From: Entoloma clypeatum
Lineage: Eukaryota; Basidiomycota; Agaricomycetes; Agaricales; Entolomataceae
Assembly: GCA_963565915.1 (NCBI GenBank)
Contig: OY751486.1
Location: 2,976,001-3,040,000, forward strand
Length of the DNA: 64,000 nucleotides
Direction of reading: 5' to 3'
The notes below the pieces were generated by a model. The model saw nothing but the letters and a program-made list of their open reading frames with translations. It searched no databases and was not told where the DNA came from. This document shows, in pieces, positions 21,027 through 32,195 of this stretch. Position 1 is the stretch's first letter; each line of letters begins with the position of its first letter. A program made the position numbers and the translations under genes.

Positions 21027-24000
21027 GGTACACCTCCGTAGCTCCTTGGAGAATAAGTGAATGCGGACCGAAGAACGGTGACTGTCCGTAAGATTTAGAA
21101 TATTTTTCTGGATGACGATCAGACTTCCTGGACGACGCAGTCCGATAATGCTTGCACCCAATGTGGTGCGCTTAGGCTTTGACATCGGCTAATGAATTTG
21201 AAATTTATTCTATTATCCCTCACAAGCCGTTTGACTCTGTAATTGGGACGCTTACTGACTCGTCCCTGATATCCCCAGATCGCGCTCATACTGACGCCAC
21301 TATTGCGCCACCATCACTGTACGTGGACGACACCGTACGCTGTCTTTTTATAGACGGTCGATCAGGGCTGACGGTCATTTCCACACACAATCTAGCCAGG
21401 ACACAGAAAAATCGGGAGGCACATCCTTCGGCAAGTTTTCGAGCTGGGTGCAGTCGTCATACGTAACCCCAACCCTGTTTAATTTCGACTAAGTGTTTGC
21501 GATCGTGTGTCGATATCTTCGTATAGCGTATCTTGATAGATGACGCATCCCTGAGAATCCTACACCCTTCTTTGTGAATTCCATTTTGAATCGGTGATCA
21601 TGTTCTATTCAAATCGGCTGAACCTAAGCTTGGCAACTTTCCGCTTGAAGAAATTGTGCCTGAATGTTGGCGGGGAAGTTGTAGCCCAAGGTAGCCAGAG
21701 TGGCAATCCGAAATCGCCTGCTCCTATTGAAGAAAAATCAGCCCCTCCTGGCAGAGAATGATATGTACATGGCAAGTCCATTTGCTTCCTTACGTCGGGT
21801 CCAACGGAAACCTCTATAATAACTAAGGAAATATAGCGGTGCGCTGCGGGAGCCAGGTTAGCTTATCATCCAAGTAAGTATTGATTGCTGACCAGGTAAT
21901 CGAGGCTGACCGACTGGTCTAAAATGGTAAGTTTTGCCCGCTGTTCCAAACGTTGATATGGGACATGATATATTAGAGGTTATTTGCAACTTCGCTCAAA
22001 TCAAATTGTCCGGGATCTGATTGGCTGCTCACCCTTTCAAAAAGGGTCAGCGCGGTTTTGAAGGGAAGTGCAAATAACCTCTATTGCGATAGATCCTTTT
22101 TCCGCAAAAGCGTAGCGAAGAAGGTCGAAAAGGTTCGAACCCTCGCAATATATCTAGGGAGAGATATCGACAGGCACCTTCGGACCTGCATGTGGTTTGC
22201 AAACGGTACCTGCGTTAAGACAAAAGAAGACATGAATTTTGGCTATCAATCAACACAGTTTTGCACTGTAGATAAGAAACGGCACCTTCGTCTCTGCATG
22301 ACCGGCCTAAGCCGGACGTGGTATTGCGAAAGTCCAGGCACGCAGTGAAAATACAAGTCGAACTCAGACGGGCATCCGTCGGGGGCGAAGAGTTTCCCCA
22401 GGCGGAGTCGTAGGCACCTGAGAGTGTCGGTCGTCAATGCGGCACAGGATGAAATTCAGATAGGCATGATTGTGCCCAAGAGTATGGTGACTTATGGTTC
22501 AGCCCACAGTTTCGACCGAGGCTACGGCGACAAAATGAAGCCTGGATATGTAATTTGCCTGCCATCCGCATCTTAGACGAAACATGCGTACTTGAGCCGT
22601 TGACAGCGAGTTACAAGGTGCACTCCAGCATAAGGTGAACCCTGTTGGAAGAAAACAATCAAATAAAATTACATTTACAAAAGGCAAATGCTCACCAAGC
22701 AAGTAGGATCTTATGTTTTTACCTTGCGAGTTTCGGAAGACGATGATAGAATGCGGATTGCACTTGACTTGGGCTTGATGGCGGTGTTGAAGCAGTGCGA
22801 AAAGAGCAATTTTGAGAAGACGAGATGTGTGGACGCATCCAGTTGCTCCTTAATGCAAGCAAGATGCGTTAAAATTTAATTCAAGTGACATACGTATCTT
22901 CTTGTGATATGAAAAAATTGAGTTTTTTGTTATAGTATGAACTGTACGCGGGATTGACGCACAGACTGGCATGCCCTGGTAAGTTCTTCCCCAGTTTCCT
23001 TTGCAGCTAACAATTGACCCCGGAATCGGACAGCTCCGTTATGTTATGTCCAGGTCGAGTTCATCACTACCATACACAAGTTCCAAAGGATATCTGGGAA
23101 AACGGCAACACTAAATTGAAGGGTTTTCTTGAAAGTTGAACGAGCAACACACCTGTAAACTACAGTAGATGATAGCGAGCGCCGCGAGTAAGTACTTCAA
23201 AATTGGCCAACTTTTGCTCAATGCCAATCAACTGTGGGTTTCCTGTATAGCAGGAATCACAGTGGCACAGATCAGGACGGTGGCTGGAATTGCCCACGTA
23301 GCACCTGAAAATGAATGATTTGATTGAGACCAAAGTTGTCATAGTAGACGAACCAAAAGCGAAAGTAGTAGGTGCAGGTCATGTCCTCATGGTAAACAAA
23401 TGTATGTATGATACCACCTTCCTCGTGAACATCTGGGTTTTTATGCCGGACTGGCACCTGTGATATCGAGTCCACAAAAGCTATAGAGCGATCAGAGACG
23501 AGACTTGCGCCGGGGGACAAAGAGTGCACCTTGATAAAGCAGCCCTCCGTCCCAAACCTCCCAGGTTCCAACCCTCCGTGTCGTGTCACCCCTCTTCTCA
23601 ACCTCCCATAACGAGTTCATTACTTTGCATTCTTAGGCTACGGACCGTGCCTGGAGATGCAGCTTGCATATAAGTAATTTCTTAGACTGTAACGTCTAGA
23701 GCTATATACTCGAGCCAAAGACGGCTATACACAAAGGCGAAGAGGTGGTTGCGAACACGCCAGTGTGTGTGTGTGTATGTGAAGAGTAAGATGGTCCCTG
23801 TTGAATCTGATTAATTGGAACGAAGTTCCTGAGAGTTAATGAACACCTAACCAAGGCCAAGAATGTCAAATCCTGCGTTTCCCTGCGAGCTTAGAATTGC
23901 GGAATCGAGTCGAACCCGGAGGTGCTGCCGCCCAAGTGGAGATTATGCCCTCAGGGCTAGGCAAGTGCAGCTGACCGGATCGGTGTCGAAGCGGGGGCGC

Positions 24001-26361
24001 CGAGGGGCGCGTCCGGCGTTTTGCTCCTCATAAGCCTTCAAGATCGTTCTAAGAAGTCGACGCCTGGATTTCTGTGTTGGCCGCCCACTGCGCCGATGGT
24101 GTCAAACTGGAGCACCATGGTCGAACAAAGAGTGCCCAGAGTCCAGGGAAAGTAGCGAGTCCACGACGCCGGACGCGAACTCGACGGCGGTGGGGGGAGG
24201 CATGGTGACAGGCACTTAATCGCGGTGGATGTGGATGCGGGAAGCGGCGGGACGGTCATGATGAAGGAATTTTACTAACCCTAACCCTACGATGCTGGCG
24301 ATCGGAACAGATGCAGCGGGTATCTGCTGGAATTGACCCAGATGGTGTCGATTTATGTGACTCGTCGTACGAGAATGAGATACATGGATGTCGATCGTGG
24401 AGCGAGCGGTGATACTCCTGCAAGGGGACATATTCTATGCCATGCACGACGTGTTGGTATCAGCGTGTAACTGAGCGCACGATGAATTGCCCTCAAAAAA
24501 ACTCGTTCATGCGATTTAGCTATTGCGACGTGAAGGCGGGATGCTCGACCGGAAGATGATGCCATCGTGGAGCATTGAGAATGAGTTTGCTGGCGGCAGT
24601 AAGATCTATTTGGAGTGTGTGAGAAGGAAGGGGAGAGACGAGACAGATAGTGTCTTCATGAGTGCGGCAGCAACTGGTCCTTGTGTGATGTTGGAGCTGG
24701 AGATGTAGCCGAGGACAGAAAATGAAGCTGCATGAGCCATGCAGCGGTAGGGCGGGGAGTGACTGCAAGAGTCGTGGGCTGTGGAAACGGCGAGGAGAGG
24801 AGATGGGTAATGCACCTCGGATCATGATGTTGTTTGAACGACGCGTCTCAACATCACCCTCGTATAAGCATCATGTGTGTCGTTCAACACTTACTCTCTC
24901 AGAATTCCGACCCCGAGCTGCTTTGCAGTTGATAGTCATGACTAGGATAGCATTAGCCGCTGACTTGTTTCAATTGAAACACCGGCAGCGCACCAGCCAT
25001 TGTACAGCGTTGACTCGGACTGTATACCCCAACCCCGCCCAGGTATCTGTCTTGCTGGTTTCACGAGTGGCCGATGATCGAGGGTGGGCCTGGTTGCAGC
25101 ACTTTCTGCGTCAGGGTTTCAGCGGGGAGGCGAGAAGAAAGAGTTTCTGATGGGGAAAGGGAAGGGAGATTAAACGCGATAGAAGTGAGGTGAAGCAGGA
25201 TGAATACTCACTCAAACTCCGGCAGATTGTTCTGCATACCTCTTTGATTCTCCTGCTATGTTAACGAGCGGTCGACGAGGTGTCTGTTTCGAACGGGAAG
25301 GGTGCATAGGTGGGTGTAGGTCTGATCAACAAGTTGATTTTGGTACGAACAAGGAGGTTCCTGACGCGTTAAATACGAAAGAAGTGAAGAAGAGCAAGTT
25401 AAAGCGTACGCACCTTTCTCGCGTACCGACCCGTCCGTCGTGACCCACTGTCGCCGATACCTTTGTGGCCGACGTCAATGGGAACGAATCGAAGGGCTGA
25501 GTGCTGATGTGCAGACCGTCCAGGTTGGCCGTCGTCTCTTCCAAGCTTGATCTATAGCTGGAATGTAGCTCACTCTTAACATCTCGCGAAATAGGGTGGG
25601 GGAACTCGGGGGGATTTCGCGGCACGGTACAAGGAGATGGATAGATGAGATAAGTGACAGGTCGAAATGATTTCATAGTGTACAGTGTCTTGGGCGTCTG
25701 GTGACCGCTCACGCTTGTCCCTTTGGTATCAGCGTCGCCGGGAACGGGTGATGTAGGTCAACCAGGGCATGATGAAACGCCGTTCGGCGTCGAGATTGAC
25801 TCCCGCAAATGTGTTCTCCTGCTGAAGTAGAATTCCAGAAACTCACGCTTGTTCTCTCCGTCCTCGGTTAGGTGTTCCATTTCGTCTTTGCGTTGAGAAG
25901 GAGCTGATGAAAGGTTGTTAACACTGACTCAGTGTACAGCAGATAGCGGATCACCTGACCCTCTGTACATCTACATCGTAGGACTTGTCTACAGACACGC
26001 CATAAGTCTCCGTAGACAAGATAATTTTTTCCTGGTGCAGTTCGGAGCTTGGAATTTGTGCACTTCACCTCCTCCTCAAAGTTTTTCCACGGGCGATTTT
26101 GTTTACAGACGTACAGAAAAAGGTACGATACAAACTTACAACAATCATTGAATGTGCAATTGGATTGGCTGAAAAGCCGATCACTGGATTCCCGATTATC
26201 AACTGAATAGTTAACTAGTAGTCACCCGCTACTTCATTCCCGAGCAATTCACCACCCCAAGGTGGAATCGTCGTCGTTACGGCGAGAGCGCCAACTCGCG
26301 CAGTAGATTCTGGTAAAATATCGTGTTTAGGCAGATATCGTACAGTCTATATGTACATGAA
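21027..26361. other. Long stretch without a confident gene
   Basis: More than 5 kb in which I find no family motif and no chain of open exons joined by consensus introns. Open frames up to 142 codons exist (for example 24722-25150 on plus, 25326-25712 on minus) but are not supported. It contains a foldback at 21974-22083 and a short GT run at 23763-23780. It may be decayed repeats or lineage-specific genes. Confidence 0.5.
21974..22083. repeat. 110-bp foldback (MITE-like inverted repeat)
   Basis: The left arm reads TAGAGGTTATTTGCAACTT at 21974-21992. The right arm at 22066-22083 is its reverse complement with one base missing. A second small hairpin (CCCTTTCAAAAAGGG, about 22032-22046) lies inside. 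No longer target duplication than TA is evident. Confidence 0.65.
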
Positions 26362-28189
26362 CTATGAATCCTCAAAGAGGTCCTCCTGCTCCCAGACTGG
26401 TCTCGCATTATGGGGCAGTCTCATTGAACCCCATATAGTAAAGCATGAGAAACAAAACAAAACGAAATACACAGCATACCCTCCCAACAGATCGTGTTCG
26501 ATTGAAAAAGCAAATAAAGAGGTGACAGCCAATGGTCCCAGCGCCTGTGCTGCCCCACCAAAAGTCAGCATAAGTCCATTCACGGCACCTAGTGAATTCC
26601 TGGTCGGCGCTGCCGAAGTGATGAAGACAAAAATAGCAGCTGGGTTTAAAGCAATGAGTTCATAAACGAATATTCAAGGAGTAGGCGAAAAACCTCCGGC
26701 CATTTCTATGCAAATCTCAGGAATCAATATCAGGGCGATACCAAGTTTCACACCAGATGGCAATTGAAACCGTGAAACGCAAAGATTTGTAATTGGCAGG
26801 AGGACCCAGAGAGCAAGAGAGCTGCACATTCCAAGGATAACTACGCGCCGGGCGCCGATGTGACGAACAACCCTGGGGAAGCAGGTAGCCATGAAAATGC
26901 CGGTGAGCCCATGGTAGGAACCGAGGATAATGCCTATGACAGGTGGATCAAGGCCTAGGCCACCAATCTGAACGGGCAGGGCAAAAAACAGCGTAAGAAG
27001 GGCGCGATGAGAGAGAAATTGAACTGTAAGTGAAACGTAATTCCCGATGGCGATTATAAAGGGGTAAGTGAAAAGCTGCTTGAGAGGCACCCGCTTGCCG
27101 GGAGGGTAATAAACTTCGGGTTCAGTCCTCGACGGCACTGGGTGTTGAATCAGAGTCTAGGGGACAAGTCTGAGAGTTGTGTGTTACGACAAGAAAGACA
27201 CAACCTACTTCTTTGAAGAGAGATATCGTTATCAAAAACGATATAAACACGAGCGCAGAGGCCACGAGGCATGGGAGAAAGTAAGGATATTGCCTCCAGA
27301 AATCACCACTGAAGGATTTGGGAAACCGTTCGCTGGGTTTTGCCAATGTACCACCCACCAGAGGCCTACACGGATCAGCATTGGCACGATGCGGGGACAA
27401 GAATGGACATACCCGATACTTGCACCGAATGCCGCCGCGACGACCATCCATGAAAAACCTGCCTCCCGATTGGATGAGTCGGTGATTTCGCCGATAATAC
27501 TCTTGATAACGCCTTGAAAATGCTGACATAAATTGGGGGATCGGAGGGAAGGCTCCCACAGACATACCGGCGTTACCGTTGAAAAGTGGAGAGATGACGG
27601 TGCTTCAAAACATATTGTCTTTGTTAGGATCAAGGGCGGCTGGATATACGGGAAAAATACCTTGCAACCACATTAAAATAAGTACGAGAAAGCCCAAAGA
27701 AAAGCATAGAAGCCATGGACGCCAACATGCCGATAAGGAAGACGGGTTTTCTTCCAATGCGATCCGACAGTCTGTTCCAGTAGAGGATAGTCATAGTGAA
27801 TACGGTGGAGTGACATGTCCCCTGATTATGACATGAGTGAAAAAGGGAATAGCAAAAAGTATGTTCAAGTTTATCATCATGGGTACACTCACAATCAATC
27901 CGAGGTAGTATCCTACTTTCCGTTTATCGCCGCCAACGATCTCCAATTCGCCAATCAGCTAGCCGCAGAAATAATGTCAATATGTCAGCTATTCGAGGCT
28001 CCTCTTCTCAACGGAAGTTACCTGAGTAATGAAGGGTCCACTTGTTGATTGTGTCACTGACGAGCAGACCGTGGCAAAGAGGAGGATCGAAAGCTGACTC
28101 CAGGGCAGAGTTTTAATTCGTTTCCGCTCGTTGGTGGGTTGCTCGTTGGCGGGTAGCAGGAAAGCATCTTCGGTGGGCGAATGACTCAT
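26362..28189 (-). CDS. Major facilitator superfamily transporter (DHA1-like)
   Basis: A membrane carrier with the usual 12-helix MFS plan, broken by several short introns. Exon 1 (28189-28022) carries a hydrophilic N-terminus and TM1 (LSILLFATVCSSVTQ). The next exons give YYLGLI and then the MFS signature loop 2-3 as YWNRLSDRIGRKPVFLIG. Further exons carry GVIKSIIGEITDSSN (loop 4-5 region), a helix pair ending YFLPCLVASALVFISFLITI, a cytosolic loop, and the C-terminal half (PVIGIILGSYHGLTG, NGLMLTFGGAAQALGPL, VYFVLFCFSC) ending near an acidic tail. Length after splicing is about 500 residues. The gene looks intact. In basidiomycetes such carriers export drugs, toxins or metabolites; the substrate is not readable. 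It lies between the left metabolic block and the transposon-rich middle, so it could serve either side. Confidence 0.85.
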
Positions 28190-28653
28190 CCGGATACCGT
28201 CGCTTCAAGGGGGGAGAAAGCTTGGGCTCGTTATCCATGTCTGTGGGGAATACCGGACTGGATACTGAGTTTGAAAGTAATTAGTAATTAAACACGCGAC
28301 CTTCATGTGTTTCAACCGACAACCACCTGCAAGCTACTCGAAAAGATGTAGCAAGAGGACACGTAGTACGACACAAGATTCACTCGAGGGCATTCAACAG
28401 TGCCCCGGGTAGTTCAACCCATTTTCGGTAAGTTCTTGACGGCTTGCCAATTCTCGAATCCCATCGGACCTAGGTATTCTGCTTGGGATTCGATCTCGTT
28501 ATCACCCCCTGTGACATCTGATCAGTGATGGTCCACTAGAAAGCCGCCCACGGTCTAAAACCATCCCCTCGTACCCCATTTCTTGGTTTATCACTATCCA
28601 GGCTCTAAAACCAGCACCCCTCGTAGGGCGAGGAGGGCTTCTGCGATGCTTTA
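28190..28653. other. Upstream region of the MFS transporter
   Basis: Contains the transporter promoter and the left flank of a DNA element. No coding signal. Confidence 0.5.
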
Positions 28654-28655
28654 TA

Positions 28656-29574
28656 AGGTAGGGGGCATCCACCGGCAACTAACGTCACGGGGCTAGCGTG
28701 ACAACTCGTTAAATTGAGCTGGGGAGGATAAAATCCGTAATCACTCAAGATCTAGCTAAATTGGTCCTAATCCGTTCCTACAATCGCTAGATAGGTGTCA
28801 ATCCGAGATATTGAGAAGTTCCGATTTGGGCAAATGTGTGGGAATGAAAAGCATATAGCCTTTTACTGTCAAAACACGTCGCGTCGCGCTGCAGCAATGC
28901 CCAAACGGCCGGGGTTCCTGCAAAAGCGAACTGAAAACCTCTTAAATGGCGCAAAAAGGTTTCTGCAACAATTATCCCCGAGAAAACGAAGGCATACGGC
29001 ACTTGATGATGAGGACAAGGAGAATCACGAGGTATGAATACATGCGCTATTCCTGGAACTGAATACACATCTCCGAGTCCCTAACTAGGTTCAAAGCCGG
29101 CCGAGTACTGCCATGTCTGTTGTTCGCGAAATGACCAAGACCCTTGATGAAGACCCGTTTCTCGCTCCAGTCCCATCCCTGACATCGAATCAACCACACT
29201 ATTCCGGTCAACTACATTTCCCTTCGCTGAACCTTGAGGAACCTCAGGCTGCCCCCCAATTCTCTTTCATTGAATACACACTCCAGCAGCCTGGGCATCT
29301 CGAGTCTACAAAGGCCACCGAATTTTTCCAGAAAACATTATGGAGGAGGCCACAAAAGCCATTCCACATGCATAACTTGCCATTTAGTTTGTTTTGCTAT
29401 CTCCTCACGCATTTTTACTTATTTTCTTAATCTATATTTGTAGGAAGCGATTGACCTTAATATACATATATACCTAGCTAAAGCCTTATCTTGCGTTGGT
29501 GTCCCAGTTTGGCGAGGAGTGTCACACAATGGTCACACCACCTGACATTAGTTGCCGGTGGATGCCCCCTACCT
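28656..29574 (+). mobile_element. DNA transposon (non-autonomous) with ~35-bp inverted ends and a two-exon ORF
   Basis: The ends AGGTAGGGGGCATCCACC... are inverted copies of each other over about 35 bp with one mismatch (28656-28690 and 29540-29574). TA lies outside both ends, compatible with a 2-bp TA duplication. Between them is a short spliced frame but no transposase core, so this looks like an internally deleted derivative or a cargo-bearing element. Confidence 0.8.
28897..29430 (+). CDS. Hypothetical protein inside the 28.7-29.6 kb DNA element
   Basis: Not recognised. Exon 1 (28897-29031) starts MPKRPGFLQKRTENLLNGAK and is rich in Lys and Arg (RKRRH), suggesting a nuclear or DNA-binding N-terminus, and ends in an acidic DDEDKENHE. 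A GTATGA...TAG intron (29032-29088) keeps the frame into exon 2, which continues VQSRPSTAMSVVREMTKTL, then Pro- and Gln-rich sequence to a stop at 29430. A further GT...TAG intron may start near 29390 (acceptor about 29442), which would lose the hydrophobic tail. Being bracketed by inverted ends, it is most likely the 5' exon set of a transposase gene whose catalytic part was deleted, but no catalytic motif is left to prove it. Confidence 0.5.
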
Positions 29575-29576
29575 TA

Positions 29577-29789
29577 TGATTTGAAGTCACATGATTGATG
29601 AACAAACAAACAAAACTAAAAACCCCCTAGATAGTAGAGAGGCTGGCAAACTTTCCACCCTGACATCATCAGAGGACCCTGTCAACATCAGTCAAGCAGA
29701 AAAATCATCTTGCTCTCCCATCTTTTCTTTGAATTTATATGTTTATCCTTGCCAAGCCAGATTGTTCCCTCATTTCATCTGGTCACATT
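29577..29789. other. Spacer, no gene
   Basis: Short AT-rich spacer between two DNA transposons. Confidence 0.5.
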
Positions 29790-30110
29790 GCTAATTCCCA
29801 GTCAAAATCGGACCTGGTGGAATCTGGCCCTTGTGGGATTGAGGGGGTCCCTGACAGGGAAAGTTGGGAATCGAGACACCATCGGGAAATTTCCTGATGG
29901 TCCTGGAATTCCCAGCCTTGCAACAAAAAGGTGCATTGCACCTGTTTGAACTTCGCACTGACGACGCATTGTGCTGGCACACTCAAGATTTTTTTTCAAG
30001 TAAATTCAAACTCCAATTCAACTCGCCGAAGCGAGTCATTTGAACTTTAAAATTTAAGTATGTAACCACTGCCAACCACTTCCCACAACGCCTCCCCCTC
30101 GCTCTGCGCC

Positions 30111-30189
30111 CGGTTCATGGGCTCAACAGCCACCCCTCATGCCCAACATCCATGTTTCTTGCCCAACGGCCTACCTCTGTGCCCAACGG
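30111..30189. repeat. 20-bp minisatellite, left remnant
   Basis: About four units with the core TGCCCAACGG precede the Gypsy-1 insertion. The array continues on the other side at 36707. The last five bases (AACGG) are the Gypsy-1 target duplication. Confidence 0.85.
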
Positions 30190-30537
30190 TGTTACGGACT
30201 AACGACTACGGACGTATACGCTTACTTTTTCATTCTTACTCATCGGGCCCCGCTTACCTATATTCTATGACACTCTACTTCCATTAGTATACTTCGCTCC
30301 CGCGCTGACTCGCTTTCCGCAGTCGTCTTACTCAGACGCACTGCCTTCCGCAGTTATCTTACTCAGATACACTGCCTTGCGCAGCACTGACTCATATGCT
30401 ATCGCCTATAGTCAGTACCTATATAAACCCTTTGTACTATAGCTAGATTCCTTAGATTTAGCAATCACATTGCTCTTCGCCTTTCCATCTTCCTGCATAC
30501 TCTGCCCGAACCTTGGAATGGTTTGTTACGCATAACA
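30190..30537 (+). repeat. Gypsy-1 5' LTR
   Basis: Starts TGTTACGGAC and ends CGCATAACA. U3 contains imperfect 30-bp repeats that each carry CCGCAGT and a TKACTCA heptamer. A TATA box and predicted start site are given separately. Confidence 0.95.
30420..30464 (+). promoter_or_regulatory. Gypsy-1 promoter: TATA box and predicted RNA start
   Basis: TATATAAA at 30420-30427 lies about 30 bp before AGATTTAGCAA (30454-30464). This 11-mer is exactly complementary to the sequence just inside the LTR (30540-30550). In Tf1-type elements the first 11 nt of the RNA form the primer, so the RNA start is predicted at 30454. Inference, but position relative to TATA fits. Confidence 0.65.
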
Positions 30538-30539
30538 AG

Positions 30540-30550
30540 TTGCTAAATCT
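30540..30550 (+). promoter_or_regulatory. Gypsy-1 self-primer binding site
   Basis: TTGCTAAATCT, two bases downstream of the LTR end, is the exact complement of AGATTTAGCAA inside the LTR (30454-30464). No tRNA-type site (such as TGGTATCAGAGC) is present. This is the arrangement of Tf1/sushi-group chromoviruses, which prime from the 5' end of their own RNA. Confidence 0.75.
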
Positions 30551-31326
30551 CGTTAGGTTCGCCCAGAGCGAAGAGAGCAACTACCAGACGAGTCAATACG
30601 TCGCGCTTCTTTGAAGACTTCACCAGTAACCCATTCAGCACGCCAGAAGCCCGACAGGAGGAGCTAAGTCCTCGAGACAGTATCGATTTTACACTCATCC
30701 AGCAGTACATCGAATCGGAGATCCGTCGCATCCTACAGCAGGTGCTTGACGAAGAACTAGACAACGACGAGCACCGCCCCCACGGCGAGATAGCAGAGAG
30801 CATCCATCTTGCTCGGCAACACCAGATCGCGCGTTACAACGCCCGACAGAACGAACTCGAAAGCTTTCGCGTTCAAGAAGGACCTCAGACAGGTCGGATC
30901 ACAAAGATCAGAGAGTTTATCGGTGTCCAGACAACCGTTATCAGAAGATTGATTAGGACGCTCACATTGAGACGTCCCAGAGCCGCATCACCACGTCTTA
31001 CTCGAAGCAGCAGATCTACACCCACTTCACCACCAACGAGCAACAGACCGAGTACAACCGTTGGGCACGAAACGAGAGACTTGACCCTTTCTCGCGACCA
31101 ACAGACGCGCAGGAACAGAGATTCCTTAGAGATCTACAGAGGAAATACCCCGAACGCTTTGCCACCGATTCCGCCGACGAGTCCCCTGACGAATTTACTT
31201 TTGACTCCGCGCAATCAGATACCGAACAGACGCCTAGAACAGGGACTAGTTTTCAACCCCTACCTGTATCCCGAACCCCATCTTCATCCCAACAACCCGA
31301 CACCTCTCCTACTCCACAGGTTCTAG
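30551..31326 (+). CDS. Gypsy-1 5' reading frame before gag, no ATG
   Basis: A frame open from about 30551 to 31326 that codes for a plausible protein (FFEDFTSNPF, then SIDFTLIQQYIESEIRRILQQ and HLARQHQIARYNARQNEL, a helical Gln- and Arg-rich stretch) but has no ATG in the first 190 bp. The gag frame is open from 30957, one base behind it, so the two overlap for 370 bp. Either the 5' part is joined to gag by a -1 shift or a small intron, or it starts at a non-AUG codon. The same layout is in Gypsy-2 (43463-44240). In the overlap the few differences between the copies fit either frame, so the switch point is unknown. Confidence 0.45.
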
Positions 31327-31328
31327 AC

Positions 31329-32195
31329 ATGGCAGAAGCACCGACAGTGCAAACGATGGATACATCCAAGATCATCAAAGATCCCGGGATGTTCAAAGAC
31401 AGACACACCTTTGACGAGTGGTGGAAAGCCACCAAACTATACATCAGGTTCCAGAAGGGCCTGTCCGACGATCAGAAGATCCTGGCGGTGTTATCCCGCA
31501 TGATGGAAGGGTCCGGTAAACACTGGGCCAGTAACAAGTTAGACGATCTTGCCACCGATGGCGAGAACATCACCTGGTTAGGGTTCTCAGACGACATCGC
31601 TACGCGATTCTCTATTGCCAACAAGTCGGCAGCGGCCAAGGCGAGACTCGAAGTCCTGAAACAGGAGAAACGCACCATCGACGAATTCTTGGACGAATTC
31701 GAAGAGCTCTTGAAGCTGTCAAACCTTGGCGAAGAAACTGGGAAATACATCCTAGAGAAGAACGTCAACCGCAGAATTTCTGAACAAGTGGCTAGCGATG
31801 GCAAAACGTACACCGACTACGCAAAGGAGATCCGAAACAAGGGACGACAGATGGAGGGACATGCATTAGTCATCCGAGGGGGTGGCGACACACGCACCGG
31901 ATCGGGCACCACTTATGGTGGTCAAGGCAAAGCCATGGAGATCGACAAAGCAGGAGTAGCCCGTTGCTACAACTGTCAGCGCTTTGGTCACCTTGCCAAA
32001 GACTGCAAAGCCCCAAAGAAGAAAGATGGTCGTAAGTGTTTCAACTGCGACCAAGAAGGACATATCGCGCGCAACTGCCGCAAACCGAAGAAGAACTCTG
32101 GAAAGATTAGGAAGGTGTCTGATGGAGATACCGATGACGATGAAACCATCACCATAGAGACCGATGAGAAGGATTTTCCTGAAGGGTCCGATTAA
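31329..32195 (+). CDS. Gypsy-1 Gag with two CCHC zinc knuckles
   Basis: Gag forms the particle that packages the element's RNA. The ATG at 31329 opens MAEAPTVQTMDTSK, but the frame is open back to 30957. A retrotransposon-gag capsid domain (FDEWWKATKLYIRF, KHWASNKLDDL, TIDEFLDEFEELLKL) occupies roughly residues 30-170. Two zinc knuckles follow (CYNCQRFGHLAKDC and CFNCDQEGHIARNC), then a Lys-rich stretch and an acidic tail (DGDTDDDE). It is intact, unlike the gag of Gypsy-2. The stop overlaps the start of the pol frame, which is -1 to gag, so pol must be reached by a frameshift, or be translated separately. No classical slippery heptamer is visible in the right frame. Confidence 0.9.
   Translation: MAEAPTVQTMDTSKIIKDPGMFKDRHTFDEWWKATKLYIRFQKGLSDDQKILAVLSRMMEGSGKHWASNKLDDLATDGENITWLGFSDDIATRFSIANKSAAAKARLEVLKQEKRTIDEFLDEFEELLKLSNLGEETGKYILEKNVNRRISEQVASDGKTYTDYAKEIRNKGRQMEGHALVIRGGGDTRTGSGTTYGGQGKAMEIDKAGVARCYNCQRFGHLAKDCKAPKKKDGRKCFNCDQEGHIARNCRKPKKNSGKIRKVSDGDTDDDETITIETDEKDFPEGSD

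Noticed and set aside
21179..21466. 95-codon plus-strand frame with YVDD, which resembles a reverse-transcriptase motif
   Set aside because: No flanking RT motifs on either side; the four residues alone are chance.
22082..22150. Possible tRNA with B box and paired ends
   Set aside because: The T-arm pairs only two or three bases, no anticodon arm of the right size forms, and the length is too short; not a credible tRNA.
24275..24288. Telomere-like CTAACCCTAACCCT
   Set aside because: Just over two units in the middle of the window; too short to call an interstitial telomere.
25326..25712. 128-codon minus-strand frame
   Set aside because: No recognised domain and no convincing downstream exon; left as unannotated.
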